From contig MHXZ01000124.1 in NCBI GenBank assembly GCA_001825665.1, positions 1 through 33,687 on the forward strand: DNA of 33,687 nucleotides. Direction: 5' to 3'. Shown here piece by piece: positions 1-7,771 of the stretch. The position numbers were made by a program, and so were the translations under genes. The notes beneath the pieces were generated by a model, which made no database searches, was not told the origin of the DNA, and saw only the letters and a program-made list of their open reading frames with translations. Numbering within the stretch: position 1 is the stretch's first letter; every line of letters starts with the position of its first letter. This DNA is from Planctomycetes bacterium GWF2_41_51. Its GTDB lineage: Bacteria; Planctomycetota; Phycisphaerae; Sedimentisphaerales; UBA12454.

Positions 1-846
1 CGCGAGGTCGGTATAAAGATAGCCTGGATAGCCGCGTCGGCCGGGGACTTCTTTTCTGGCGGCACTAATCTGACGCAGAGCTTCGCAGTAATTTGTCATA
101 TCGTTAAGAATAACCAAAACGTGCATATCCTGGTCAAACGCGAGGTATTCAGCGGCGGTAAGAGCAACACGCGGAGTTGCGATTCTTTCGATAGCAGGGT
201 CGTTGGCGAGATTGATGAACATAACCGCTCTTTCAATTGCACCGGTGTTCTGTAAATCATTGATGAAGAACTGAGCGGCTTCAAAAGTGATACCCATCGC
301 GGCGAAAACTACGGCGAACTGTTCGCCTTTGCCGAGAACTGTGGCCTGTCTTGCAAGCTGGGCAGTCAAATCATCGTGGGGCAGACCTGAGCCGCTGAAA
401 ATCGGCAGTTTCTGGCCGCGGACGAGCGGATTAAGGCCATCGATAGTAGAAATACCGGTCTGAATAAATTCATTCGGGTAATCTCTGCTGTATGGATTAA
501 TCGGGTTGCCGTTGATGTTTAAACGTTTTTCAGCGATGATTTCGGGGCCGCCGTCTTTCGGTGCACCGATGCCGTTGAAAACTCTGCCGAGAATGTCTTT
601 TGAAACGGCAAGCTCCTGCGGTCTGCCGAGCATTCTGACAGTCGCGGAACTGACGTCGATACCTTCTGTGCCTTCAAAAATTTGAACGAGCACTTTGTCA
701 TTTTCGACCTGGAGGATTTGGCCGTGGCGGATTGAACCATCGCCGATTTCGATTTCGACCATTTCGCCATAGCGAGCTTCATCGACTGATTCAACCAGCA
801 CCAAAGGGCCGCTAATACTGCTTACTGTTTTATATTCTTTAAGCAT
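1..846 (-). CDS. atpB: A/V-type ATPase subunit B (partial, C-terminus beyond the left edge)
   Basis: This is the non-catalytic nucleotide-binding subunit of the A/V-type ATPase head, alternating with subunit A in the A3B3 hexamer. The visible 282 codons start [19 protein letters not shown], contain the beta-barrel N-domain and the central domain with [18 protein letters not shown] (the degenerate P-loop region typical of B subunits), and run off the edge in PGYLYTDLA. The start ATG at 844-846 lies inside the last codons of subunit A, giving an 8-bp overlap that implies translational coupling. The reading is unbroken and matches the family along its length. Subunit D is expected just beyond the window but cannot be seen. 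Confidence 0.95.
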   Translation of the reverse strand, partial: MLKEYKTVSSISGPLVLVESVDEARYGEMVEIEIGDGSIRHGQILQVENDKVLVQIFEGTEGIDVSSATVRMLGRPQELAVSKDILGRVFNGIGAPKDGGPEIIAEKRLNINGNPINPYSRDYPNEFIQTGISTIDGLNPLVRGQKLPIFSGSGLPHDDLTAQLARQATVLGKGEQFAVVFAAMGITFEAAQFFINDLQNTGAIERAVMFINLANDPAIERIATPRVALTAAEYLAFDQDMHVLVILNDMTNYCEALRQISAARKEVPGRRGYPGYLYTDLA

Positions 847-2620
847 TCGCTGCTCCTGTAAATTGAGCCTTAAATTGTTCGTTGATTGTATCTCTAATTT
901 TAATAATTTTATCCATTTGTTCTTCGGGCACGAATTTTGATTGCGCTATGTCGTGACGAATGGGGAGTTTGAAAATATCATCGGTATCTGCACCGGCCTG
1001 GATTGCCTCGAGACCTTTCTTATGGAAATGCAGAATACATTTAAGCATTTCATATTGCTTGTCCATCGAGGTATATGTATCGACTTCGTGGAAGGCGTTC
1101 TGGTGAAGATAATCTTCGCGAATACTTCTGGAAGTCTGGAGAACCATTCTATCAGCGGGGCTTATCGCGTCCGAGCCGACGAGCCTTACGATTTCAGCAA
1201 GTCCCGATTCGAGTTCGAGGAGACTCATCGCTTCCTGCGTGAGGTCCATCATTTCCTGTCCTTTTTCCTTGTCTTTGAAACAGCTTAGCAGATATTGCTT
1301 ATAGAAAGAATAACTTGTAAGCCAATCGATGGCCGGGAAGTGTCTCTGGTATGCGAGTTTTCCCATCAATGACCAGAACACTTTAACGACGTGCAGCGTT
1401 GCCTGAACGACTGAGTCGGACAAATCGCCGCCGGGCGGGCTGACTGCACCAATGATTGATACAGAGCCTTTTCGCTGCGGCATTCCAAGGCAATCGATGC
1501 TGCCTGCGCGTTCATAGAATGAAGCGATTCTCGCACCTAAATATGCCGGGTAACCTTCTTCAGCGGGCATTTCTTCGAGCCTTGTCGAAATTTCACGCAT
1601 TGCTTCTGCCCAACGACTTGTTGAGTCGGCCATCAATGCGACGCTATATCCCATATCGCGGAAATATTCCGCTATTGTAATACCTGTATAAACCGAAGCT
1701 TCTCTTGCCGCAACGGGCATATCTGAAGTATTGGCGATAAGCACGGAACGCTTCATCAGGGGCTGGCCGCTGCGCGGGTCTTTCAATTCCGGGAATTCCA
1801 TGAGCACATCTGTCATTTCGTTTCCGCGTTCTCCGCAGCCGACGTAAACGACGACATCGGCATCGACCCATTTTGCGAGCTGATGCTGAACAACAGTTTT
1901 GCCTGAGCCGAATGGGCCTGGTACGCAGGCTGTTCCGCCTCGAGCTATCGGGAAGAATGTATCGACAACACGCTGACCGGTCTGGAGAATGGAATCCGGT
2001 GCGAGTCTTTTCTTGACAAGCCGGCCCAAACGCACAGGCCATTTCTGCATCATTGTGATATCATTTTTTTTGCCATCGTTTGAAGTGATATCAGCGATTT
2101 TTTCGGTAACGGTGAAATCGCCTTCTCTTAAGCCTTCGATTTTTCCGCTGATGTTCGGCGGAACCATAATTTTGTGCAGCATAAGGGGCGTTTCCTGAAC
2201 TTCTGCGATAATGTCGCCGCTGCTGACTTGCGAGCCGTTTTGAATGACAGGTTTGAAATGCCATTTCTTTTCTCTGCTTAAGCCGGGAAGCTGACTTCCG
2301 CGAAGAATATAGTCGCCTTGTTCTTTATAAAGAGAGTCGAGCGGTCTTTGGATACCATCGTAAATGCTTTCGATGAGGCCCGGGCCAAGTTCAACGCTCA
2401 ATGGAGCGCCTGTATCGACGACGGGTTCGCCGGGGCCGACGCTGATCGTATCTTCGTAAACCTGAATGCTGGCGGTTTCGCCTTTCAGCTCGACGATTTC
2501 GCCGATAAGGTTATGTTTGCTGACTCTAACGACGTCGTACATTCTTGAGCCGAGCATACCTTTGGCCATAACGACGGGGCCCGCAACTTTCACAATCGTT
2601 CCTGTTTTTGTCTCTGACAT
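839..2620 (-). CDS. atpA: A/V-type ATPase catalytic subunit A
   Basis: Catalytic subunit that hydrolyses or synthesises ATP in the cytoplasmic V1/A1 head. The 593-residue length is normal. Visible landmarks are the beta-barrel start ([16 protein letters not shown]), the non-homologous bulge insert about residues 110-200, Walker [10 protein letters not shown] at 235-243, the GCGERGNEM motif, and the conserved [15 protein letters not shown] and [16 protein letters not shown] segments. These features separate it from F-type beta. It follows subunit F after an unusually long 129-bp spacer holding a repeat, and overlaps the start of subunit B by 8 bp. No key residue is missing. The assignment to the V/A rather than the F family is secure because of the bulge domain and the gene order. 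Confidence 0.97.
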   Translation of the reverse strand: MSETKTGTIVKVAGPVVMAKGMLGSRMYDVVRVSKHNLIGEIVELKGETASIQVYEDTISVGPGEPVVDTGAPLSVELGPGLIESIYDGIQRPLDSLYKEQGDYILRGSQLPGLSREKKWHFKPVIQNGSQVSSGDIIAEVQETPLMLHKIMVPPNISGKIEGLREGDFTVTEKIADITSNDGKKNDITMMQKWPVRLGRLVKKRLAPDSILQTGQRVVDTFFPIARGGTACVPGPFGSGKTVVQHQLAKWVDADVVVYVGCGERGNEMTDVLMEFPELKDPRSGQPLMKRSVLIANTSDMPVAAREASVYTGITIAEYFRDMGYSVALMADSTSRWAEAMREISTRLEEMPAEEGYPAYLGARIASFYERAGSIDCLGMPQRKGSVSIIGAVSPPGGDLSDSVVQATLHVVKVFWSLMGKLAYQRHFPAIDWLTSYSFYKQYLLSCFKDKEKGQEMMDLTQEAMSLLELESGLAEIVRLVGSDAISPADRMVLQTSRSIREDYLHQNAFHEVDTYTSMDKQYEMLKCILHFHKKGLEAIQAGADTDDIFKLPIRHDIAQSKFVPEEQMDKIIKIRDTINEQFKAQFTGAANA

Positions 2621-2648
2621 AATCTATCCTGTTATTTTAAATTAAAAT

Positions 2649-2712
2649 GTTATCAGTTATCAGAACTCAGTTATCGGGTAAAACTGATAACCGCTAACCG
2701 AAAACTGATAAC
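2649..2712. repeat. Cluster of direct and inverted TTATCAG/CTGATAA units inside the ATPase operon
   Basis: The F-A spacer holds TTATCAG at 2650-2656 and 2657-2663, a related CAGTTATCGG near 2668, and the inverse CTGATAA at 2684-2690 and 2705-2711, each inside AACTGATAAC. The inverted units could form hairpins in the transcript between subunits F and A. It looks like a small dispersed or minisatellite-type repeat, but copy number elsewhere cannot be seen from this window. Confidence 0.6.
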
Positions 2713-2749
2713 TTCGTGCTTCGGTTTTAAAAGTTAATTCGCTGTAGTA

Positions 2750-3073
2750 TTAAACATTCTTTAATATATTTATTCCGGTTGCGATTTTCAAAAGCTTCGA
2801 GAGGCTTTCAATCGCGAACCCTTTTGATTCAGTAGTGAACGGCACGACAAGGACGCAGGGGACAGCCTTTGAGACGAACTGTCCTAATACCTGGTGCGCT
2901 GCCGGAGCGATATTCTCGGCAACAATTATCAGGGAATATTTTTCAGCGATGATTTTTTCCGCTTTGGCTTTGATTTCATCGGCATTTTCGCTTACCGGAT
3001 AACAATCGACACCAAGAGCCGAGAAGGGCATCACGAAGTCCGCACTACCAAATATTGCAACTTTTCCCTGCAT
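2750..3073 (-). CDS. atpF: A/V-type ATPase subunit F
   Basis: Small central-stalk subunit, 107 residues, that binds subunit D in the rotor and affects coupling. The sequence opens with MQGKVAIFGSADFVMPFSALGV, the usual Rossmann-like start of the family (compare the I-G-D-x-D-x-V-x-G-F-x-L-x-G pattern), and has the conserved YSLIIVAENIA strand and a flexible C-terminal helix. Its ATG overlaps the TAA of subunit C as TAATG, so the two are translationally coupled. It is followed by the repeat-bearing 129-bp spacer before subunit A. Sequence similarity in this family is low, so position in the operon contributes much of the confidence. Confidence 0.9.
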   Translation of the reverse strand: MQGKVAIFGSADFVMPFSALGVDCYPVSENADEIKAKAEKIIAEKYSLIIVAENIAPAAHQVLGQFVSKAVPCVLVVPFTTESKGFAIESLSKLLKIATGINILKNV

Positions 3074-4107
3074 TAGACGACTATCCTGTCAAGAATCGTA
3101 TCAGATTTTATTAATGCTTTATTGCCCGCTATTACGAGTCTTACCATTCTTATTTCATGTTCCTTGAAAAGGAGGTACGCGACAATGGGCTGAATGCCTG
3201 CGGGGATATATCTTGTGGTTTTCAAGAAACCGAGAAGATGCTCATCGCACGCCGCTTCGAGTTTCAAAAAAGATTTTTCTTTTTGAAGATAAACCGCTCC
3301 GCTTTCAACAAGGTGATAATATGGTGTAGCGAAGAAATGAGATCCCAAAGCTTCGAAGCCTATATCGAGGCACTGTATAAGCCGTGATTTTTCGAGATAT
3401 CCGCCGGGGAGGAAAGCATCACGCTCATCTATATTGCGTAATTTTTGTCTCATCATAGTTCGGATATTCGTCAAATCGGTTTGCAATCTGAAAAGTTCAA
3501 TCAGAAATATGTGGCCGATTTTTTCTGCGCCTGAAATTTCAAATTCAGTTTCGGCTCTGTCTATCTCTAAATCAACGTCCCTGACGTTCTTGTTTTTATA
3601 ATAAGCCAGCACAGCCGACTCTACGTCATCCTGCAGAAACATAGGCAGCCCGCTGTAATCTTCCTGTTCAAAAGCCAATTCGAAACTATCGGGCTGAACG
3701 TTTCCCTGCGGCAAATAATCGGTGCCGAGCGGTTTTTCAGTTACAAGCCTTCTGATAGCCAGTCTCAAATTCGCGAAATCGATTCTTGCCCTGAACAGTT
3801 TCGCAATTTCCTCATTTTCAATTAACTGTTCAAATAATTTTCTTGTTTCCACCCTGCGGGCAAGAAGCAGTTGTTCTATTTCTTCTTCCGTCATAGAAGG
3901 GGTAATCGCGTAATCCGTGCCTGCGAGCATATCGGAAAGCTCTTTAATGTCGCCGGCATTGGCGAGTTCTGCAAAGAACTGCCTGGTGAATAAGCTGTCC
4001 TCGACTGCACGAATCTGCGCAGTCGCGAAACTGTATCGCCAATCAGGCTCTCCGACCGGCGGATAAGTATTAAAATAGAAACGAGGTTGTTCTGTTTGTA
4101 GTGCCAT
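3073..4107 (-). CDS. atpC: A/V-type ATPase subunit C (AC39/d-like)
   Basis: Funnel-shaped subunit that sits on the membrane ring and receives the central stalk, linking the V1 and Vo parts. The 344-residue, largely helical and non-membrane sequence with repeated acidic and aromatic helices (for example YNKN-type loops and LFRLQTDLTNIRTMMRQK) agrees with the vATP-synt_AC39 family in length and style. It begins directly at the stop of subunit E (zero spacer) and ends overlapping the ATG of subunit F by one base. The identification relies on the helix pattern LIELFRLQTDLTNIRTM, which is a hallmark of the family, plus the canonical E-C-F order. Confidence 0.9.
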   Translation of the reverse strand: MALQTEQPRFYFNTYPPVGEPDWRYSFATAQIRAVEDSLFTRQFFAELANAGDIKELSDMLAGTDYAITPSMTEEEIEQLLLARRVETRKLFEQLIENEEIAKLFRARIDFANLRLAIRRLVTEKPLGTDYLPQGNVQPDSFELAFEQEDYSGLPMFLQDDVESAVLAYYKNKNVRDVDLEIDRAETEFEISGAEKIGHIFLIELFRLQTDLTNIRTMMRQKLRNIDERDAFLPGGYLEKSRLIQCLDIGFEALGSHFFATPYYHLVESGAVYLQKEKSFLKLEAACDEHLLGFLKTTRYIPAGIQPIVAYLLFKEHEIRMVRLVIAGNKALIKSDTILDRIVV

Positions 4108-4695
4108 TTATTGTCCGAATAACTGCCGGGCCAATTTTCCTTCGAGCTGCTGCGCCGCGACTTTTAGCATAACATCGAGAGAAGCGTTAGTCTGCCGCTT
4201 GCCTTGTCTTAAAATGAAACCAGCATCGATATCCGCTTTTTCGTCCGCGATGCGAAGATTGCCTTTGTCTCCGAGCTTTTGATTAACACGGCTGACAAAA
4301 TCGTTATTGATGCGTTTTTCATTTTTGCCGATGACTAATTCTTCACCGCCGGTTTTTACCGATGCGATTATCAAGCCTTCTATCAGGTTGAGATATTCAT
4401 CATCGTTCATCGATTTTATTTTCTGAGCGGTTTTTTCGACGACCTTATTAAGCAGGGTTCTTTTAGTTTCGGTTTCCTGCCGTAAAGCCGCCATTCTGGC
4501 GCCGGCAAGAATCCGTTCTTTACTTTCCAATGTCGCCTTTTCACAAAGGCGCTGCGTTTCCTGCTCAAATGACGAAAGTTCTTTTTCCGTCTCGGCGTTT
4601 AAGGCGTTTAATTTCTCATCGGCCTGGGCTTTAATCTTTTGCGCCTGGGCCTGGGCTTCGTTAAGAATTTTTTGTACTACCTGATTAGTATCCAT
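4108..4695 (-). CDS. atpE: A/V-type ATPase subunit E (peripheral stalk)
   Basis: Peripheral-stalk subunit, 195 residues, that pairs with the H/G-type subunit as a long coiled coil and holds the catalytic head static against the rotor. Residues 1-100 are charged, Ala/Glu/Gln/Lys-rich heptads (EAQAQAQKIKAQADEKLNAL), and the C-terminal half is the globular E domain with LIEGLIIASVKTGGEELVIG and the closing DAGFILRQGKRQTNASLDVM motif. It lies 18 bp after the proteolipid gene and abuts subunit C. The length is normal for the family. Confidence 0.93.
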   Translation of the reverse strand: MDTNQVVQKILNEAQAQAQKIKAQADEKLNALNAETEKELSSFEQETQRLCEKATLESKERILAGARMAALRQETETKRTLLNKVVEKTAQKIKSMNDDEYLNLIEGLIIASVKTGGEELVIGKNEKRINNDFVSRVNQKLGDKGNLRIADEKADIDAGFILRQGKRQTNASLDVMLKVAAQQLEGKLARQLFGQ

Positions 4696-4713
4696 AATTT
4701 ATCCGACCATTAG

Positions 4714-5202
4714 TTATGCTACTGTTTTAATGCCGAGAACAAGCAGCAGTGAAATCAAAAAGCCAAGAATCGCGTAGAACTCAATCATAGCTGCGTAGAG
4801 AACGCCGGCTTTGACAGCCATTTCCGGTCTTTTAGCGGTCATAATAATGCCGCTTGCAGATGCTTTGCCTTGCTGAATGCCGCTAATCAAACCTGCAACT
4901 GCTACTGGTAAACATGCCGCGAATATTTCAAAGCCGTTCATCATTGTAAGTTCGATTGGGGTTCCACCGATGATTTTAAGCTTTACCATAACCATAACGG
5001 CGATAACGAAACCGTAGATACCCTGCGTACTTGGCAGAAGCACCATCAGCATCAAAGAGCCGTAACGTTCCGGCTTTTCGCTCAGAACTCCGCCAGCGGC
5101 CCTTGCGGCTATGCTAAGACCTACAGAAGAACCGATACCTGCGATAAATGTTGCTACAGCCGCTCCGGCTAATGCAAATGTTAAACCTAAATTTTCGAGC
5201 AT
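4714..5202 (-). CDS. atpK: A/V-type ATPase proteolipid subunit K (rotor ring), Na+-type residues
   Basis: Membrane rotor subunit that carries the transported ion. The 162 residues form two tandem hairpins (four membrane segments), a duplicated proteolipid. The first hairpin has L56-P-S-T59-Q60 and lacks a carboxylate. The second has Q111-G-K and the essential E141 in AAMIEFYAILG. These correspond to L61, T64, Q65, Q110 and E139, the Na+ ligands known in Enterococcus hirae NtpK, so Na+ specificity is a reasonable inference. The start has a GAGG ribosome-binding site 8 bases upstream. It lies between subunits I and E as in archaeal operons. Confidence 0.95.
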   Translation of the reverse strand: MLENLGLTFALAGAAVATFIAGIGSSVGLSIAARAAGGVLSEKPERYGSLMLMVLLPSTQGIYGFVIAVMVMVKLKIIGGTPIELTMMNGFEIFAACLPVAVAGLISGIQQGKASASGIIMTAKRPEMAVKAGVLYAAMIEFYAILGFLISLLLVLGIKTVA

Positions 5203-5227
5203 TGCTATTACCTCACTTTCCTTAAAT

Positions 5228-7204
5228 TTATTCTTTAATCATTACGTGTTTATATTCCTGTGTTAAAGGGCGAAAATCAGTTCCGCCACCGGAAAAGAAT
5301 TTCGGGAAAAATTCGACAAACTGGAGTCTGAGTGAATGAACGAACGCTCCCAACAGCGAAAGCGCGACGTTGAAGGTATGACCGACTACGAACAAAATCG
5401 CTCCGGCAACAAATCCGATATAAGGAATGTCCATAAGCAATTTAACTAAAACGTTTATCGCCATTCCGAAACCGGCTCCCACCATCCCGAGAGCCATCAA
5501 ACGTACATAACTTAAAATGTCGCCTACGTAAAATACGGTGCTGAACAACTGGAATGCACCCATTCCAATTCTTGAACCCCATGAGCCTTCGCGTACCGCA
5601 AACAGCAAAATTGTAAGTGCACAGATAATAGCGACAGCGACGCTGACAGGCATTAGCGAGGCAGGGAGGATTTCGGCTTTAATCAGACCGATGACACCAA
5701 AATTATTAAGAAATACGAGCCAGACAACCTGGTCGCAGATTGCGCCGATAAAATTCTTAACCATTAAGTTTCTTACCAAAGCGATACAGAAGCCGAACAT
5801 AATTTGAATGTACCCAAGTGCCAATGTAAGAAGGATAAAATTAATCGGCTGACCAATCGGGTCTATCAAAAGAAATTTAAGGCGAATGCCGTTGAGAACG
5901 TTGAAAGCCTGTGTGTTCTCAGGTATTAAAGCGCTGAATGTATCAGCAAACCAGCTTCCTGTAATTAAACCGGCCAGGATTGTAGTGAAACTGCACATGA
6001 AAAACATTATCACAGCTTCCTTGCCTGCCTGGAGTTTTCGTGCAAGCCACCATAAGGCAACGGCAAGAATAATTCCGTATCCGACATCGGCAACGCACAA
6101 TCCCATAAATATAGCGAAGAAGGGTGCGAGGAATACTGTGGGGTCAACGCTCGTTTGATGGGGCATTCCATAAAGTCGCGTTACGGTTTCAAACGGACGG
6201 ATGAATTTATTATTGTCTATTTCGACAGGCACATCTTCGCCTTTTTTGATTGGTATTTCGCTCAGGCTGGAAGCGTCGAATTGTTTGAGGATTTTCTTCA
6301 AATGATGCAAATCGTTCTTTTTGACCCAGCCTTCGAAAATAAAGACCTGCTCGCTTTGAGGCGATGTCATTTGCGTTTTTTGCCTGCTGAGCAAATTTCG
6401 ATAATAATCGGCCAAAATTTCCAAATCCAATAAGCTGCTGACGAGTTCTTTGGCCTGCTTATGGGCATTTGCCAAATCCTTTTCAACAGCTTCTAATTTT
6501 TCCCTGTATTCTTTTATAAGATGATGTGCTGTTCCTTTAAGGTTTGCGAAATTGACAGCCTCGAATTCGAGATTTCGCAAAAATTTGTGAACTTCCTGTG
6601 TATTTTCATTGAAACATACCGCGTAAAACGCGATTGTGCTGTTGTCTCTGCTGATTCGTTCAAAAATTGCAAGTTTAGACAATTTGTTTGCAGCTTCGGC
6701 AAAATTTTTCTCAGAAAGAAAACCCGCTAAAACTGTTGCATTGTGCAAACTGTCTACTTCTTCAAGCGGGGTTTGCAAATTTTCCCAAGGAAGCAGATAT
6801 TGTATTTGACCGAAGATATTTTCCGATTCAGTTGAGAGGTTTTCAATTTTTTTTGCTATAAGCAGGCAGTCTTCAAGCTTTTTATTAGCTTCTGCACTGC
6901 CGATAACGTTTGCAAATTTATTTTGCTCAACTATTGTTCTGGGTGCAAACGCAGAGGCTAATCCGCCTTTTTTTTCTTCATAAGCTTTAAGAAATGAAAT
7001 CGCCTGCTCGAGTTTTTCGAGTTTTTCTTCAATTTGCCTGGGCCTTTCCCAAACGCTTTCAAGCTCGGGCCATTCTTTGCGGACAGCCGAACGCTGTACA
7101 TCGAGCACTTCCATAACGCCCATCCGCTGAATCGCTTCGAGCAGTTCGCCGGCCTGGTTTTTGTAGCTGGCGATCAGGATTTTTTTCATTTGAGATATGG
7201 CCAT
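5228..7204 (-). CDS. atpI: A/V-type ATPase subunit I (a-subunit, stator membrane channel)
   Basis: The a-type stator subunit that provides the two ion half-channels next to the K ring. The 658 residues divide into a cytoplasmic N-terminal half (about 1-330) with coiled-coil arms and a C-terminal half (about 350-645) with multiple membrane helices starting at DPTVFLAPFFAIFMGLCVAD. The conserved Arg that displaces the ion is at about residue 626 in HSLRLQFVEFFPKFF. Motifs ADVGYG and GDILSYVRLMALGM are family hallmarks. It follows subunit H by 25 bp and precedes K by 25 bp. The start ATG has no clear Shine-Dalgarno sequence, as for several genes in this window. Confidence 0.95.
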   Translation of the reverse strand: MAISQMKKILIASYKNQAGELLEAIQRMGVMEVLDVQRSAVRKEWPELESVWERPRQIEEKLEKLEQAISFLKAYEEKKGGLASAFAPRTIVEQNKFANVIGSAEANKKLEDCLLIAKKIENLSTESENIFGQIQYLLPWENLQTPLEEVDSLHNATVLAGFLSEKNFAEAANKLSKLAIFERISRDNSTIAFYAVCFNENTQEVHKFLRNLEFEAVNFANLKGTAHHLIKEYREKLEAVEKDLANAHKQAKELVSSLLDLEILADYYRNLLSRQKTQMTSPQSEQVFIFEGWVKKNDLHHLKKILKQFDASSLSEIPIKKGEDVPVEIDNNKFIRPFETVTRLYGMPHQTSVDPTVFLAPFFAIFMGLCVADVGYGIILAVALWWLARKLQAGKEAVIMFFMCSFTTILAGLITGSWFADTFSALIPENTQAFNVLNGIRLKFLLIDPIGQPINFILLTLALGYIQIMFGFCIALVRNLMVKNFIGAICDQVVWLVFLNNFGVIGLIKAEILPASLMPVSVAVAIICALTILLFAVREGSWGSRIGMGAFQLFSTVFYVGDILSYVRLMALGMVGAGFGMAINVLVKLLMDIPYIGFVAGAILFVVGHTFNVALSLLGAFVHSLRLQFVEFFPKFFSGGGTDFRPLTQEYKHVMIKE

Positions 7205-7229
7205 TGGTTATCGATTCAAGAATTATGAA

Positions 7230-7541
7230 TTAACTTTGATTTTTAATAAATTCAATTACGGAGTTGACAGCCGATTCCATTTTACTTTCAGCTTTCTGCT
7301 CAAGCAGTTGTTTTGCCTGGAGGGCAGCGGCTTTTAACTGTTCAGATTCAGCCATTCCCTGCTTTTGTCCTTCTTCCTGAGCCTGTTCAATGCTTTTTCT
7401 TCGCTGCTGCTGCGCTTTGTTTAAACTTTCTGTTTTCTGTTTGCCTGCGTTATCGAGTGCCTGAACTGCATACTTCTGAGCATCTTCAACCAGATTTTTA
7501 GCATTGCTTTCCGCTTCTTTTATTTGCTTTATCAATTCCAT
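7230..7541 (-). CDS. atpH: A/V-type ATPase subunit H (G-like peripheral stalk)
   Basis: A 103-residue, almost wholly helical protein rich in Ala, Gln, Glu and Lys with a continuous heptad pattern (IKEAESNAKNLVEDAQ at the start). This fits the H (AhaH)/G-type subunit that forms the peripheral-stalk coiled coil with subunit E. It is the first gene of the ATPase operon, which is its normal place ahead of subunit I in archaeal-type operons. Low-complexity coiled coils give weak homology signals, so the name depends on position as well as composition. No Shine-Dalgarno sequence is evident before the ATG. Confidence 0.82.
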   Translation of the reverse strand: MELIKQIKEAESNAKNLVEDAQKYAVQALDNAGKQKTESLNKAQQQRRKSIEQAQEEGQKQGMAESEQLKAAALQAKQLLEQKAESKMESAVNSVIEFIKNQS

Positions 7542-7670
7542 TTTTGCGGTATCCCATTTTGTACTATTTAGACCAAAGTTTTAAAAGAGTATAGGTATTG
7601 TCTAATCAATTTCCAGAAAATAAAATAAAATCAATTAAAAACTCTGCTATACATATAGAACATAATCTTA

Positions 7671-7698
7671 TTATCGGTCTAAATCAGATTTAACCTTA
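7671..7698 (-). promoter_or_regulatory. Possible sigma-28-like promoter of the ATPase operon
   Basis: On the minus strand TAAGGTTA and ACCGATAA are separated by 12 bases. ACCGATAA matches 7 of 8 positions of the flagellar sigma-28 -10 consensus GCCGATAA, and TAAGGTTA matches 6 of 8 of TAAAGTTT, but the spacer is one base longer than the usual 11. It lies about 130 bp upstream of subunit H in the 230-bp gap after OGT1. No better sigma-70 promoter was seen in this gap. This is a weak call. Confidence 0.25.
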
Positions 7699-7771
7699 AC
7701 AATTCTGCTGCTTTTTGGACCAATTTTGCCGATTTGGCGATAGCTGGAATATCTCTGTTTTTCCCCCGGGT

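Noticed and set aside
1644-2042. 132-codon minus-strand open frame
   Set aside because: It lies wholly inside subunit A in another frame, is Arg/Cys-rich and unlike any family, while subunit A is intact across it.
2649-2712. CRISPR array
   Set aside because: Units are only 7-10 bases, in both orientations and without regular spacers.
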